64,000 bases of DNA from Pseudomonas veronii (lineage in GTDB: Bacteria > Pseudomonadota > Gammaproteobacteria > Pseudomonadales > Pseudomonadaceae), in contig NZ_JYLL01000019.1 in NCBI RefSeq assembly GCF_001439695.1, positions 1 through 64,000 of the forward strand, read 5' to 3'. The notes under the pieces are model-generated. The model searched no databases. It was not told the DNA's origin and saw nothing but the letters and a program-made list of their open reading frames with translations. Of this stretch, positions 25,796 to 35,718 are shown one piece after another. Both the position numbers and the translations under genes were made by a program. How positions within the stretch are numbered: the stretch's first letter is position 1; the number at the start of each line of letters is the position of its first letter.

Positions 25796-27335
25796 TGCGC
25801 AATCGCTGCTCACCACCCTGCTCCCCCTGGTCGCCGACCTGTCCCGCGAACTGCCCGAAGGCGAGCGTTACCGCCGCCTGTTGCAAGCCATGCGCGCCCT
25901 GCTGCCGTGCGACGCCGCCGCGCTGTTGCGCCTGGACGGTGAGTCGCTGGTGCCGCTGGCAGTGGACGGCTTGAGCGCCGATACCCTGGGCCGACGCTTC
26001 AAGGTCAGCGAACACCCGCGTTTCGCCGTGCTGCTCGGCAGCCCCGGCCCGACGCGTTTCGACAGCGACAGTGAATTGCCCGACCCCTACGACGGCCTGG
26101 TGGACGGCCTGCACGGGCACCTCGAAATTCACGACTGCATGGGCTGCCCGCTGTATGTCGATGACAAACCATGGGGCCTGCTGACCCTGGACGCCCTCGA
26201 CACCGAGCGCTTCGAACGGGTCGAGTTGGACGCCCTGCAAGCCTTCGCCAGCCTCGCCGCCGCCACGGTCAACGTCGCCGAACGCATTGAACATCTGGCA
26301 TTGCGCGCCGAAGACGAACGCCAGCGTGCCGAGATCTACCGCCAGGCCAGCGGCCAGCAGCACAAAGAGATGATCGGCCAGAGCAAGCCCCACAAGCGCC
26401 TGGTCGAAGAGATCAACCTGGTGGGCGGCAGCGACCTCACCGTGTTGATCACCGGCGAAACCGGGGTCGGCAAGGAACTGGTAGCCCAGGCGATCCACGC
26501 CGCATCGTCCCGTGCGGACAAGCCGCTGATCAGCCTCAACTGCGCCGCCCTGCCGGAAACCCTGGTGGAAAGCGAGCTGTTCGGCCACGTGCGCGGTGCC
26601 TTCACCGGCGCGCTGAACGAGCGCCGGGGCAAATTCGAACTGGCCAACGGCGGCACGTTGTTTCTGGACGAAGTCGGCGAGCTGTCGTTGACGGTGCAGG
26701 CCAAGCTGCTGCGCGTCCTGCAAAGCGGTCAACTGCAGCGCCTGGGCTCGGACAAGGAACATCAAGTGGACGTGCGCCTGATCGCCGCCACCAACCGCGA
26801 CCTGGCCGAAGAAGTGCGCAACGGCCGCTACCGTGCCGACTTCTACCACCGCCTCAGCGTCTACCCGCTGCAAGTGCCGGCACTGCGCGAACGCGGGCGC
26901 GATGTGTTGCTGCTGGCCGGGTTCTTTCTCGAACAGAACCGTTCGCGCATGGGCCTGGGCAGCCTGCGCCTGACCAGCGACGCCCAAGCCGCGTTGCTGG
27001 CCTACAACTGGCCGGGCAATGTGCGCGAGCTGGAACATTTGATCGGACGCAGCGCACTGAAAGCCCTGGGAAACTGTCGCGAACGTCCGAAGATTCTCAG
27101 CCTGAGCGCCCAAGACCTGGACCTGCCCGACGTCAGCGCAGCGCCGATCGCCCCCCCACCCGAAGTCACCGCCATCGCCGGCGGCGACCTGCGCCAGGCC
27201 ACCGAACACTACCAGCGCCAAGTCATCAACGCCTGCCTGGAACGCCACCAACACAACTGGGCCAGCACCGCCCGCGAACTAGGCCTGGACCGCGCCAACC
27301 TAGGCCGCATGGCCAAACGCCTAGGCCTCAAATAA
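25791..27335 (+). CDS. norR: NO-responsive sigma-54 activator NorR (FhpR)
   Basis: 514 residues. The N-terminal GAF domain (about 20-165) keeps the Cys in HDCMG (Cys116), at the position of the iron ligand that senses NO in E. coli NorR. The AAA+ domain is at about 195-425, with Walker A GETGVGKE (222-229), GAFTGA (269-274) and LFLDEVGEL. A Fis-type HTH ends the protein (NWASTARELGLDRANLGR). It should activate divergent hmp under nitrosative stress. Confidence 0.95.
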   Translation: MTAQSLLTTLLPLVADLSRELPEGERYRRLLQAMRALLPCDAAALLRLDGESLVPLAVDGLSADTLGRRFKVSEHPRFAVLLGSPGPTRFDSDSELPDPYDGLVDGLHGHLEIHDCMGCPLYVDDKPWGLLTLDALDTERFERVELDALQAFASLAAATVNVAERIEHLALRAEDERQRAEIYRQASGQQHKEMIGQSKPHKRLVEEINLVGGSDLTVLITGETGVGKELVAQAIHAASSRADKPLISLNCAALPETLVESELFGHVRGAFTGALNERRGKFELANGGTLFLDEVGELSLTVQAKLLRVLQSGQLQRLGSDKEHQVDVRLIAATNRDLAEEVRNGRYRADFYHRLSVYPLQVPALRERGRDVLLLAGFFLEQNRSRMGLGSLRLTSDAQAALLAYNWPGNVRELEHLIGRSALKALGNCRERPKILSLSAQDLDLPDVSAAPIAPPPEVTAIAGGDLRQATEHYQRQVINACLERHQHNWASTARELGLDRANLGRMAKRLGLK

Positions 27336-27360
27336 CCCAGATCCCCCAACCAAACCCAAT

Positions 27361-27408
27361 AAATACTGAAAATACTGAAAATACTGAAAATGCTGAAATG
27401 CTGAAAAT
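27361..27408. repeat. Short tandem repeat, 9-bp unit
   Basis: About five tandem copies of AAATACTGA, the last ones diverging to AAATGCTGA, leading directly into the REPIN. Confidence 0.85.
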
Positions 27409-27494
27409 GTGGGAGGGGGCTTGCCCCCGATAGCGGTGGGTCAGTCACTTATTTGTAGCTGACCCACTGCTATCGGGGGCAAGCCCCCTCCCAC
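27409..27494. repeat. REPIN (GTGGGAGGGGGC type)
   Basis: Two long inverted arms with core GGGGGCTTGCCCCCGATAGC around a 13-base centre. It lies between norR and the convergent EamA gene. Confidence 0.9.
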
Positions 27495-27538
27495 CTAAAG
27501 CAACACCCTCCCACCTAAAGCAATCCCCTCCCACCTTA
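27487..27538. repeat. 20-bp tandem repeat seeded by a REP arm
   Basis: About 2.5 copies of CCCTCCCACCTAAAGCAACA, starting inside the right REPIN arm, so the array probably grew from it by slippage. Confidence 0.8.
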
Positions 27539-27553
27539 ACCCCCCTTCCCACC

Positions 27554-28465
27554 TCAGACTTGCTTCGCCCTGAACACCGCCTCCCCCGCCTGAACCACCC
27601 TAACCCTACGAAACACCAACACATTCCCCACCATCACCAACACCAACCCCACCAACGCCGGCGCAGTCCACTGATACCCCTCGGCAAACGCCGACACATT
27701 CAGCGCCACCACCGGAAACAACACCGTGCAATACGCCGCCCGCTCAGGCCCCATACGCCCGACCAGCGTCAGATACGCCGTAAACCCAATCACCGACCCC
27801 GGAATCACCAAATACCCCAACGCCCCGACATACCGCGCACTCCAGTCCATCTCGAACGGAATACCGCGCACCACGCAATAGGTCGCCAACATCACCGCAC
27901 CATATGCCATGCCCCAGGCATTGGTAGTCAACGGCCGCAACCCCGCCTTCTGCTGCAGGCTCGAAAGCATATTGCCAGCCGAAAAACACATCGTCCCCAA
28001 CAGCGCCAAACCCAGCCCGAGCAAGGTCTGCGGGCTCGCGGTGTGCCCCGCCAGCTCCGGCCAGAACAACAGGCCCAAGCCCAGCAAGCCAAGGCCGCCG
28101 CCCATCAACACATTGCGCGCGACCCGCTGGCCAAAAAACACCCGCGCATTCAGGGCATTCCACAGCGTCGCCGTAGAAAACACCACCGCCACCAGCCCGC
28201 TGGGAATCCACTGGCTGGCCGTGAGAAAACACATGAAGTTCACACAGAACAGGCACAACCCCTGGGCCAGGCAGATCAGATGCCCGCGCCGGTTCATCAC
28301 CTGCAACTTGCGGCTGAGCAGCAACAGCACAAACAACACCAACGCCGCCAGGGCGAAGCGATAGACAATCGACACGGGAATCGCCACCACACCCAGTTGC
28401 CACTTGAGGGCGATCCAGGTGGTGCCCCAGATCAGCACGGTGAGTAAATACAGGAAAAGGTTCAT
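27554..28465 (-). CDS. EamA/DMT-family transporter
   Basis: 303 residues from the ATG at 28465 (GGAG 7 bases upstream); the longer open frame upstream is non-coding. Ten hydrophobic helices in two repeated EamA units (FLYLLTVLIWGTTWIALKW; second half from about residue 150). Such proteins export metabolites or amino acids; the substrate is unknown. It is divergent from an AraC regulator that is the natural candidate to control it. Confidence 0.88.
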   Translation of the reverse strand: MNLFLYLLTVLIWGTTWIALKWQLGVVAIPVSIVYRFALAALVLFVLLLLSRKLQVMNRRGHLICLAQGLCLFCVNFMCFLTASQWIPSGLVAVVFSTATLWNALNARVFFGQRVARNVLMGGGLGLLGLGLLFWPELAGHTASPQTLLGLGLALLGTMCFSAGNMLSSLQQKAGLRPLTTNAWGMAYGAVMLATYCVVRGIPFEMDWSARYVGALGYLVIPGSVIGFTAYLTLVGRMGPERAAYCTVLFPVVALNVSAFAEGYQWTAPALVGLVLVMVGNVLVFRRVRVVQAGEAVFRAKQV

Positions 28466-28603
28466 AACAGGCTCCGCTGGTTGAGCCACAGTGTCGCCTT
28501 CAAGCCCTGGCCGGCGCTTGCAGATTCTTGCGCTTTTGTCGCACGGCAGGCTCACAGCGCCAGCGGCTCGGAGTAGGATGCAAGGCGTCGGAGAGTACAC
28601 ACC

Positions 28604-29479
28604 ATGTCAACGCTGGAATCCCTGCAAGTCTTTCAAGCCCTCAACCGCTCGCCCCACGCTCGCCTCGAAGCCTGCGCCGAGCTCGGTGACGGCTTGTCTG
28701 CGGCGTTGTGGAGCAACCACCACGATTCCCAGGACTACCAGGCGCCCGGCCATCACACCTTGTCCTGCTACATCGGCGGCGGCACCGGCACGTTTCGTCG
28801 CGACCAGCCGGGCACCAAGGGCGGGCCCGACAAGTTGTGCATCCTGCCGGCCGAGCATCAGTCGGCCTGGGTGATCAACGGCGACATCCGCCTGGCCCAC
28901 GTGTATTTCAGCCAGGCGCAATTCGCCCTGGGCTGCATCACCCTGCTCGACCGCGAACCGCGCGCGCTGCAACTGCAGGAAAGCACCTTCCTCGAAGACC
29001 CCAGCCAGGCGCAACGCTTTCACCAGTTGATCGCCCTCAACTGGCACGAGCCCGCCGAACGCCTGCTGACCAGCAGCCTGGCCCATGAAATGCTCAGCCA
29101 CACCTTGCTCTGCCAAGTCGGCGCGCGCGACGGGCTGCGTTTGAAAGGCGGGCTGGCGGCGCATCAGCGGCGGTTGTTGGTGGACTACATCGACCAGCAC
29201 CTGGACGACCCCATCAGCCTCGGGCAATTGGCCGGGATGTGTGCGCTGTCGGAATACCATTTTGCGCGGATGTTCCGCCAAAGCTTCGGCCTGCCGCCCC
29301 ATCAATACCTGCTGGCCCGGCGCCTGGCCCGCGCGCAGAACCTGCTGCGCAGCGGCAGCCTGCCCGTGGGTGACATCGCGTTGATGTGCGGCTTCTCCAG
29401 CGCCAGCCACTTCACCCATCGCTTTCGCCAGGCCATGGGCGCGACGCCCGGCGAATACCGTCAGGCGTTCTGCGCTTAA
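28604..29479 (+). CDS. AraC-family transcriptional regulator
   Basis: 291 residues. N-terminal cupin-like sensor (about 40-150: HTLSCYIGGGTGTFRR, KLCILPAEHQSAW). The C-terminal double HTH is at about 185-285 (ISLGQLAGMCALSEYHFARMFRQ, VGDIALMCGFSSASHFTHRFRQ). It lies divergent from the EamA transporter, so a paired regulator-transporter unit is likely. It ends tail to tail with the LuxR-type gene. Confidence 0.92.
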   Translation: MSTLESLQVFQALNRSPHARLEACAELGDGLSAALWSNHHDSQDYQAPGHHTLSCYIGGGTGTFRRDQPGTKGGPDKLCILPAEHQSAWVINGDIRLAHVYFSQAQFALGCITLLDREPRALQLQESTFLEDPSQAQRFHQLIALNWHEPAERLLTSSLAHEMLSHTLLCQVGARDGLRLKGGLAAHQRRLLVDYIDQHLDDPISLGQLAGMCALSEYHFARMFRQSFGLPPHQYLLARRLARAQNLLRSGSLPVGDIALMCGFSSASHFTHRFRQAMGATPGEYRQAFCA

Positions 29480-31983
29480 ACCATCAAGCCCAACGTCTTG
29501 GCCTTGGCCACCGCCTGGGTGCGTCGCTCCACGCCGAGCTTGCTGTGGATGCGCCGCGCGTGGGTCTTGACGGTGTGCAGCGAGATAAACAAGCGGTCGG
29601 CGATTTCCAGGTTGGAGTTGCCCAGGGCGATCAGTTGCAGCACTTCCAGCTCGCGTTGGCTCAGCGGGTTGTCCGCCGTGCCGGTCGGCGAGGCCTGCGG
29701 TTCCAGGCCCAGCTCACTCAACAGCCCGGGCGAGCGTAAACGCAGCTCGCGGATCGCTTGCTGCACCTGGCAACGCCCTGCCAGTTCCAGGCCGTGTTGC
29801 AGTGAACGACGCGCCATCGCCGGTTCGCCCAGTTGCCAGGCCACTTCACCCAGCACCAGGTGCAATTCGGCCTCCAGGCACAGCATGCCGCGTTGGCGGG
29901 AAGCGTCCAGCAACGCGTTGAGCCGCGCCAGCGGTTGATCGGCGACGCCCAGTTTGACCTCGGCCAACACCAGCAGGTATTCAAGACGCGGGATCAATTC
30001 CAGCGTGGCCGGCGGCGCCTGCTTGGCGTCGGGCCCTCGGAAATGGCGGAGCACCCGGCGCAGCGCTGCCACCGTCAATTCGGCGCGGCCCTGTTGCAAC
30101 CAGAAGTGCCCGCTGACCAGCAGCAACACCGCGCGGTACACCGTGTCCGGCACCTGGCGCTGCTGCATCAGGCGCTCGGCCTCGCGCAACTGGATAAAGG
30201 CCTGGGCGTAATCACCGTGATTGGCCGCCAACAGCGCAAGGCCCAGATAGCCATACAACACGCGCTTGTCCTGGCTGTGCAGGCACATGTTCAAACCCGT
30301 CTCGAAGCACTCGGCAGCCAACGCGTCCTGCCCCTGGCGCAGGGCCAGATGCCCACGCCGCAAGGCGATACGTCCGACCAGCGGCCCAGCCTTCAGCCGC
30401 TGCTTGAGCAACATCGCCTGCACCTGCTCCAACAGGTTTTGCGCGCGGTACGGCGCGCCGCGCTGTTCGAGCAATTGCGCATGATCCAGCTCCAGCAGGG
30501 CTTCGAGCAACAGCGAACCATGGGCCCGCGCCAGGCACAGCGCTTCGCGGTTCAGGGTCTGGGCCGCCTCCAGCTCACCGCGCAGCAAGGCTTGCTGGGT
30601 CAACCCCGACAGGCACATCAGACGTGATGTCCACGCACTGTCGGGCAACGCCTGCAAGGCCTCGAGGAAATGCTCGCGAGAACGTTGCGCATCACCCGCC
30701 AGATGCAGCAACCACCCCCACTGCGCCTGCCAGCGCGCCAACAACAGGCGTTGCTGCGGCGCCGACGGTTGCGGGGCGAAGCGCGTCAGTTGGCCGATGC
30801 ACAACGCGGCCTGCTCGAAGCGCCCGGCGAACAGCAACGCGGCCGTGACCAGCCCCACCAACTGCGCGGAACACAGCATCAGCTCGTCACCGTGTTGTTC
30901 ATGCAGGCGCAACAACAGCACGGCATTCTGCTGGCGGAACAGGTCTTCGAAGCTGAAGTGCTGCAACAGGCTGACGGCCACTTCGTATTCTTCGGCCAGC
31001 AGCGCCTGCTCGAACGCGGCTTGCCAGTCGCCCTCGGCACTGAACCATTGGCAGGCCCGTCGGTGCCAGGAGCGTTTGGCCGGCCAGGGTTCATCCCGTA
31101 TCAACTGCGCAAGCGGCGCGAAGACTTGCAGCCAGTCGGCGGCATCGTCCCAGGGCTGGATAAATGCGCCGAGCGCCTGCAAGTCCCGCAGGTACTGAGC
31201 GCCATCGCCAAAGCCGAACAGGTGCTCGCACAAGCCCGCATTGAAACGCGGCAAATGCGCCAGCACCCGCCAGGCTTCCTCCAGTTCCGCCGGCAAGGTG
31301 CTGAACAGCTCGTGTTGCAGGTAGTCGAGCAAGGTCTTGTCGGGATGGCCGTCGCCGAGCAAGGCAATGCGAACCCCGGCGCACCAACCGGCGCTGAACC
31401 GCATCACGCGCTCGACGCTGTGACCCGGCGCCTCGCCGAGCAGGGCCTGGACTTCCTCGGCGCTGAAGATCAACTCGGCCGCGCTGCATTCCAGCAGCTC
31501 ATCGTCGAGCAGCAGCCGCGGCCAGTTGCACCCAGGGCGCCGCCGCGCACCCAGCCACCAGGTCAGCGCCGGGTGGCTGGCGCTGAGCAGGCGGTCGAGC
31601 AAGGCGTCCAGCTCGGGCGCGGGCAGACGGCTGAAATCATCGAGAAACAACCACGCCGACGTCTGCCAGCGGCTGAGATCCTGCAACAGCGTGGCTTCAT
31701 CGGTAAACGCCAGGCCCAGGTTGTGCGCCAGGCGCCGGCACAAATCCAGCGGGCTTAGCGGCACGCCATTGAGCGGTAGCCAGTACACCTGACAACCCGC
31801 CGGCGCCTGCAAGGCGCACTCGGCGAGCAACGCGCTCTTGCCACTGCCGCCCGGGGCACAGAGCAACTTGACCCGCGCCTGCGCCGCCAACAACGGCTCG
31901 GCCAGACGCGGGCGCAACAGATGATGGGCGGACAGCCGTGGCATGAATCCAGGACGGTCCAGGCAGCGTGTCATGGCGGTCAT
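29476..31983 (-). CDS. LuxR-family LAL regulator (MalT-like)
   Basis: 835 residues from the ATG at 31983 (AGGA 8 bases upstream). Layout of the large ATP-binding LuxR group: P-loop GGSGKSALL near residue 47, Walker B WLFLDDFSRLPAPE, a long helical TPR-like middle (about 330-740), and a C-terminal LuxR HTH (LSQRELEVLQLIALGNSNLEI, FISLHTVKTHARRI). It is an ATP-dependent, ligand-responsive activator. The two DUF1329/DUF1302 genes upstream on the same strand are the most likely targets. Confidence 0.9.
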   Translation of the reverse strand: MTAMTRCLDRPGFMPRLSAHHLLRPRLAEPLLAAQARVKLLCAPGGSGKSALLAECALQAPAGCQVYWLPLNGVPLSPLDLCRRLAHNLGLAFTDEATLLQDLSRWQTSAWLFLDDFSRLPAPELDALLDRLLSASHPALTWWLGARRRPGCNWPRLLLDDELLECSAAELIFSAEEVQALLGEAPGHSVERVMRFSAGWCAGVRIALLGDGHPDKTLLDYLQHELFSTLPAELEEAWRVLAHLPRFNAGLCEHLFGFGDGAQYLRDLQALGAFIQPWDDAADWLQVFAPLAQLIRDEPWPAKRSWHRRACQWFSAEGDWQAAFEQALLAEEYEVAVSLLQHFSFEDLFRQQNAVLLLRLHEQHGDELMLCSAQLVGLVTAALLFAGRFEQAALCIGQLTRFAPQPSAPQQRLLLARWQAQWGWLLHLAGDAQRSREHFLEALQALPDSAWTSRLMCLSGLTQQALLRGELEAAQTLNREALCLARAHGSLLLEALLELDHAQLLEQRGAPYRAQNLLEQVQAMLLKQRLKAGPLVGRIALRRGHLALRQGQDALAAECFETGLNMCLHSQDKRVLYGYLGLALLAANHGDYAQAFIQLREAERLMQQRQVPDTVYRAVLLLVSGHFWLQQGRAELTVAALRRVLRHFRGPDAKQAPPATLELIPRLEYLLVLAEVKLGVADQPLARLNALLDASRQRGMLCLEAELHLVLGEVAWQLGEPAMARRSLQHGLELAGRCQVQQAIRELRLRSPGLLSELGLEPQASPTGTADNPLSQRELEVLQLIALGNSNLEIADRLFISLHTVKTHARRIHSKLGVERRTQAVAKAKTLGLMV

Positions 31984-32095
31984 TGCTGCATCCTGCGTTT
32001 TTATTGTTATGCAACCTGACACCTACCCTAGCCCCGTGCTCAGCGAATATTGAAGAAGTATTCAACGCAGTGATTAATAGCCATGCACAAAACCC

Positions 32096-32127
32096 AATGT
32101 GGGAGGGGGCAAGCCCCCTCCCACATT
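32096..32127. repeat. Single REP hairpin
   Basis: AATGTGGGAGGGGGC and its perfect complement around a two-base centre, directly after the DUF1329 gene, where it may also act as a terminator. Confidence 0.9.
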
Positions 32128-32149
32128 AAGATTGCATTTCAAACAGGCA

Positions 32150-33508
32150 TCAACGCACGCCCGAAGCCCTCAACGCCGCCGGCGTGTAGTCCGCCGCCTT
32201 GGCCGCAAACCCGAACACAAAACTGCTCTTCTCCTCATTCTTCATGCCCAGGGCGATGTAGCGTCCGGCGATGAGGTCGTACAGGGTTTCCACGGTGTAG
32301 GCCGGCACCTGATGGTCGTAGTAGAACTGTGCATGACCTTCGGCGACACGCCACAGTTGGCCGCGGCCGTCATAGTGATCCACCAGCGCGACCTGCCAGC
32401 TGTCTTCGTCGATGTACATGTGGCGCTTGGCATAGATGTGCCGTTCGCTCGGCTTGACGGTGCCGACCACTTCCCACACGCGGTGCAGCTCATAGCGGGT
32501 CAGGTCCTGGTTGATATGCCCGGCCTTGATGATGTCGTCGTACTTGAGGTTCGGCGAATCGAGCTTGTAGCTGTTGTAGGGGATGTACATCTCTTTCTTG
32601 CCCACCAGCTTCCAGTCATAGCGATCGGGGGCGCCGGAGAACATGTCGAAGTTATCCGTGGTACGCAGGCCGTCGGACGCGGTGCCCGGGCCGTCGTAGG
32701 ACACTTGCGGCGCCCGGCGCACACGGCGCTGGCCAGCGTTGTAGATCCAGGCCAGGCGCGGTTCCTTGACCTGGTCGAGGGTCTCGTGGACCAGCAGCAC
32801 GTTGCCCGCCAGCCGCGCCGGGGCCGTTACCGATTGCTTGAAGAAACTCAGCACGTTGGCGGCCTTGGCGGCGTCGATATCCGGGATCGCCTGCGGCACC
32901 GCGACTTCTTCTTCAAAGCGGATCGGCGTGTAGCTGCCGTTCGTCTGCGGGGTGGCCTGGGTGATGATGCGCCGCAGGTTGCCGCCGTGGTAACGGGTGA
33001 TGTGGTTCCACAGCACCTCCACGCCATTCTTGGGGATCGGGAACGCGTAGTAGCGGTTGCCGGTGAAGTTCTCCAGGCCGTTGCCGTCGTTGATCGCATG
33101 CACGTTCAGCGCGCTGCGCTTGATCGACTCGTAGATATCCGGCGGCAGGTTGACCGTGCGGTGGCTCGGGTACACCGGGATCTTGTAGGTCTCGGGGTAA
33201 CGCTTGAACATCGCCACCTGGCCGTCGGAGAGTTTGTCCTTGTATTTGTCGACGGTCGCGGCGGTGATCACGAACAGCGGTTTTTCATTGGCGAACGGGT
33301 CGGCGAGGAAGCCCTTGCTGTCCACCGCACCGGCATTTTTTGGAATGCCGCCGGTCCAGGCCGGGATCGAGCCATCGGCGTTGCCGGCCTTTTCGGCGCC
33401 GACCGGGGTCAGGCTGGTGCCGAGCTTGGCGGCTTCTTCGGGCGACACGGCCGCCATGACGTTGGCGGCCAACACACTCAGGGCCATCACAGCAATTAAC
33501 TTACGCAT
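32150..33508 (-). CDS. DUF1329 periplasmic protein (LolB/LppX-like fold)
   Basis: 452 residues with a Sec signal (MRKLIAVMALSVLAANVMAA). The mature part has DUF1329 hallmarks: LGTSLTPVGAEKAGNADGSI, PAWTGGIPKN, and a YIPYNSYKLDSP segment followed by ELHRVWEVVGTVK. The fold resembles lipoprotein carriers that hold hydrophobic molecules. Its start lies 26 bp after the DUF1302 gene, so both form an operon. Known pairs of these genes often sit beside RND/MMPL exporters or lipid/sterol catabolism genes; none is present here. Confidence 0.9.
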   Translation of the reverse strand: MRKLIAVMALSVLAANVMAAVSPEEAAKLGTSLTPVGAEKAGNADGSIPAWTGGIPKNAGAVDSKGFLADPFANEKPLFVITAATVDKYKDKLSDGQVAMFKRYPETYKIPVYPSHRTVNLPPDIYESIKRSALNVHAINDGNGLENFTGNRYYAFPIPKNGVEVLWNHITRYHGGNLRRIITQATPQTNGSYTPIRFEEEVAVPQAIPDIDAAKAANVLSFFKQSVTAPARLAGNVLLVHETLDQVKEPRLAWIYNAGQRRVRRAPQVSYDGPGTASDGLRTTDNFDMFSGAPDRYDWKLVGKKEMYIPYNSYKLDSPNLKYDDIIKAGHINQDLTRYELHRVWEVVGTVKPSERHIYAKRHMYIDEDSWQVALVDHYDGRGQLWRVAEGHAQFYYDHQVPAYTVETLYDLIAGRYIALGMKNEEKSSFVFGFAAKAADYTPAALRASGVR

Positions 33509-33534
33509 AGAGTCTTGTCCTTCTTTAAGCCAAA

Positions 33535-35325
33535 TCAGAAGTTCACGCCGAAGCTGAGGGCGAGGAAGTCGCGGTCGGTCAGGGTGTTGTAGTCGCCACC
33601 AAAAAAGTCGGTGTAACTCAGGCTGGCGGTGTAGGTGTTGCGGTAGTCCGCATCGACGCCGACGCTGATCGCCTTGGCGCCCTGGTTGAACAGGCCGTTG
33701 GGGCCGTAGCCGTTGACGTCGTGGGACCAGGACAGGTTGGGCTTGAGGTTCACCCCGGCAAACACGTTGTTGTAGTCGAGGATGGCGCGGGCACGATAAC
33801 CCCAGGAATTGGCCGTGACGAAACCGTCGGTGTCGCCACCGTAACCATAGGCGCCGTATACCGAGTCGCGGCCGTAGCGCAGTTTGCTTTTCGCTTCCAG
33901 CCCGCCGACGTGGACGAAGGCGGCCTCTCCCACCAGGGTCAGGCGTTCGGCCCCCAGTACCTGGTCGAAGAACTGAGTCATGGTGCTCTGGATCTGGGTG
34001 ATTTCCTTGCGCCGGTAACCGGCGTTGTCGGCGCCGAACGAGCTGTGGATCGGCGAGGCGGTGTTGCCGGCAATCGGGTTGATCAGGGCCAGGGTCAGGT
34101 CGGTGGTGTTGAGTTGCACCGGCGCATTCGGGCGGTAGCTGATTTCCCCGGTCCAGGCCGTGCCGGTGGGCAGGGTGGTGGAGAAGCTGGCGCCGTACAG
34201 GCGAATGTCTTCCGGGTAATCGAGATAGTACTGGCCACGGCCGAGCATGGTGCTCTGGGCCAGGGCCGAGCCGGTGCCTGGCGCAATGGCGTTGGCGGTG
34301 TTGACGATGCGCCCGATGGTGGCCAGGTTGGTGTTGGCGGTGAGGGTGCCGACGGTCGGCGTGCGGCTGTGGTAGTTCATGAAGTACAGGCCGTACTCGG
34401 TGTCGTCGCCCAGCCAGCGCAAGGCCGCGCCGAATTGGCCGCCATCGCGGGCATCACGGTCCTTGGCGCGCTGCACCACGACGCCTTCACGCGTGACCTC
34501 AAAGCCCTGGCCGAACGCTGCGGCCACCGGTTGCAACGGCGCAATCGCCGGGCTGCCGACCGTGTAGTTACCGTTGCAACCGTGGGCCGCCACATCGCCA
34601 CCAAAGAACGTGCCGCAGTTATCCAGCACGGTGTTTTCCCAGTTCAACTGGTAGAAGCCTTCTACCGTCAGTTGGTTGGTCAGGCTCTGGGAGGCGAACA
34701 GCATATTGACCGGTATCAGCCCTTCCTTGATCTCGGCGCCGGGGCGGCGGAAGGCCGATACGTCGATGGGGTTGATGCTGTTGATGGAGTTACCGATAAA
34801 CGTACTCTCGCCCCAACTCACCACCTGCTTGCCGACGCGCACGTTGCCCGGCAGGTCGGCGATGGAATAGTTGTGATAGACGAACGCATCGAGCAACTCG
34901 TAGCCGGAGGAGCGCGCACCTTCGTCGCGATGGTGATTGCTGATCTGCTTGAACTCGCGGTCTTCGTCCTGCAGTTCGAAGTCGTACCAGTACTTGCCGC
35001 GCACGAACACGCCGCTGTCGCCGTATTTGAGTTCCAGGTCGTGGATGCCTTTGAAGATCTTGGAGAAGGTCTCGCCCTTCTTGAAGTTCAGTCGCCCGTC
35101 ATCCCCGGTGGAAGCCTGCCCCGTGCCGCCATTGGACACGCCCACCAGTTTCTTGTCGGCATCGCGCATGCCCCAGCTGGCGCCGACCGACAGCGAGGAA
35201 TCGAATTGCCCTTCGATCTCGCCGATGTTGAACGAAACAGCCTGTGCCTGGGCACAGCATCCCAACGCAACCGCGGCGGCCAGCGCCTGCGGCGTGAAGA
35301 TGGCGCGCATTGTTGTTTTTGTCAT
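33535..35325 (-). CDS. DUF1302 outer-membrane protein
   Basis: 596 residues from the ATG at 35325 (GGGGAAG upstream). Signal peptide up to about residue 35 (AAAVALGCCAQAQAVSF). The mature part is a run of amphipathic beta strands with alternating aromatics (VRVGKQVVSWGESTFIGNSI, SFFQL-like strands) and a terminal Phe (ALSFGVNF), as in outer-membrane beta-barrels. DUF1302 proteins are thought to pass hydrophobic compounds across the outer membrane with DUF1329 partners. First gene of the two-gene operon. Confidence 0.88.
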   Translation of the reverse strand: MTKTTMRAIFTPQALAAAVALGCCAQAQAVSFNIGEIEGQFDSSLSVGASWGMRDADKKLVGVSNGGTGQASTGDDGRLNFKKGETFSKIFKGIHDLELKYGDSGVFVRGKYWYDFELQDEDREFKQISNHHRDEGARSSGYELLDAFVYHNYSIADLPGNVRVGKQVVSWGESTFIGNSINSINPIDVSAFRRPGAEIKEGLIPVNMLFASQSLTNQLTVEGFYQLNWENTVLDNCGTFFGGDVAAHGCNGNYTVGSPAIAPLQPVAAAFGQGFEVTREGVVVQRAKDRDARDGGQFGAALRWLGDDTEYGLYFMNYHSRTPTVGTLTANTNLATIGRIVNTANAIAPGTGSALAQSTMLGRGQYYLDYPEDIRLYGASFSTTLPTGTAWTGEISYRPNAPVQLNTTDLTLALINPIAGNTASPIHSSFGADNAGYRRKEITQIQSTMTQFFDQVLGAERLTLVGEAAFVHVGGLEAKSKLRYGRDSVYGAYGYGGDTDGFVTANSWGYRARAILDYNNVFAGVNLKPNLSWSHDVNGYGPNGLFNQGAKAISVGVDADYRNTYTASLSYTDFFGGDYNTLTDRDFLALSFGVNF

Positions 35326-35718
35326 GCGTCTTCCCCGGTGAGTGACAGAAGGCCCCACCCTACTGCCGCCCTTCGGGAGCGATAAGCGCACCAAGGAGGT
35401 ATTCGTGTTGTCGCCCGAAAGGATTAACGCCGCTCTGGCGCGGCTCTGCGCGGGGGCATGCGCCCCATGGATGGCGGGTTATCAGGCCGGTGGATGGCGC
35501 CAGGGGGTGACTGTTGTCATATCCGTAACAGTCCTTGTCCTGAAGCGCTATTACTCATTTTGTTACAACCCTCTATTCTTGCCTGGCTTTCAGGGCAAAC
35601 GGCCCGCTCCCACCTTCGGGAGAACAGCTGAAATTCGACGGATTGGCTACTGTATTCAATCTGTTACCGGTGTTCACTGACGTTGAGTCTGTCGCTCCTT
35701 GATCCAACGTCTTACTTC
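35326..35718. other. Intergenic region, possible small RNA
   Basis: No protein gene is supported; the GTG frame starting at 35405 is Cys-rich and lacks an SD. The rightward transcript that would use the terminator at 35719 must start here, so a small RNA of up to about 200 bases is possible. Confidence 0.35.

Noticed and set aside
25776..27254. 492-codon frame antisense to norR
   Set aside because: NorR has all expected domains; the opposite frame is a Gln/Val-rich shadow.
33721..35385. 554-codon frame antisense to the DUF1302 gene
   Set aside because: Same codon-bias artefact; the minus strand encodes a signal peptide and barrel strands.
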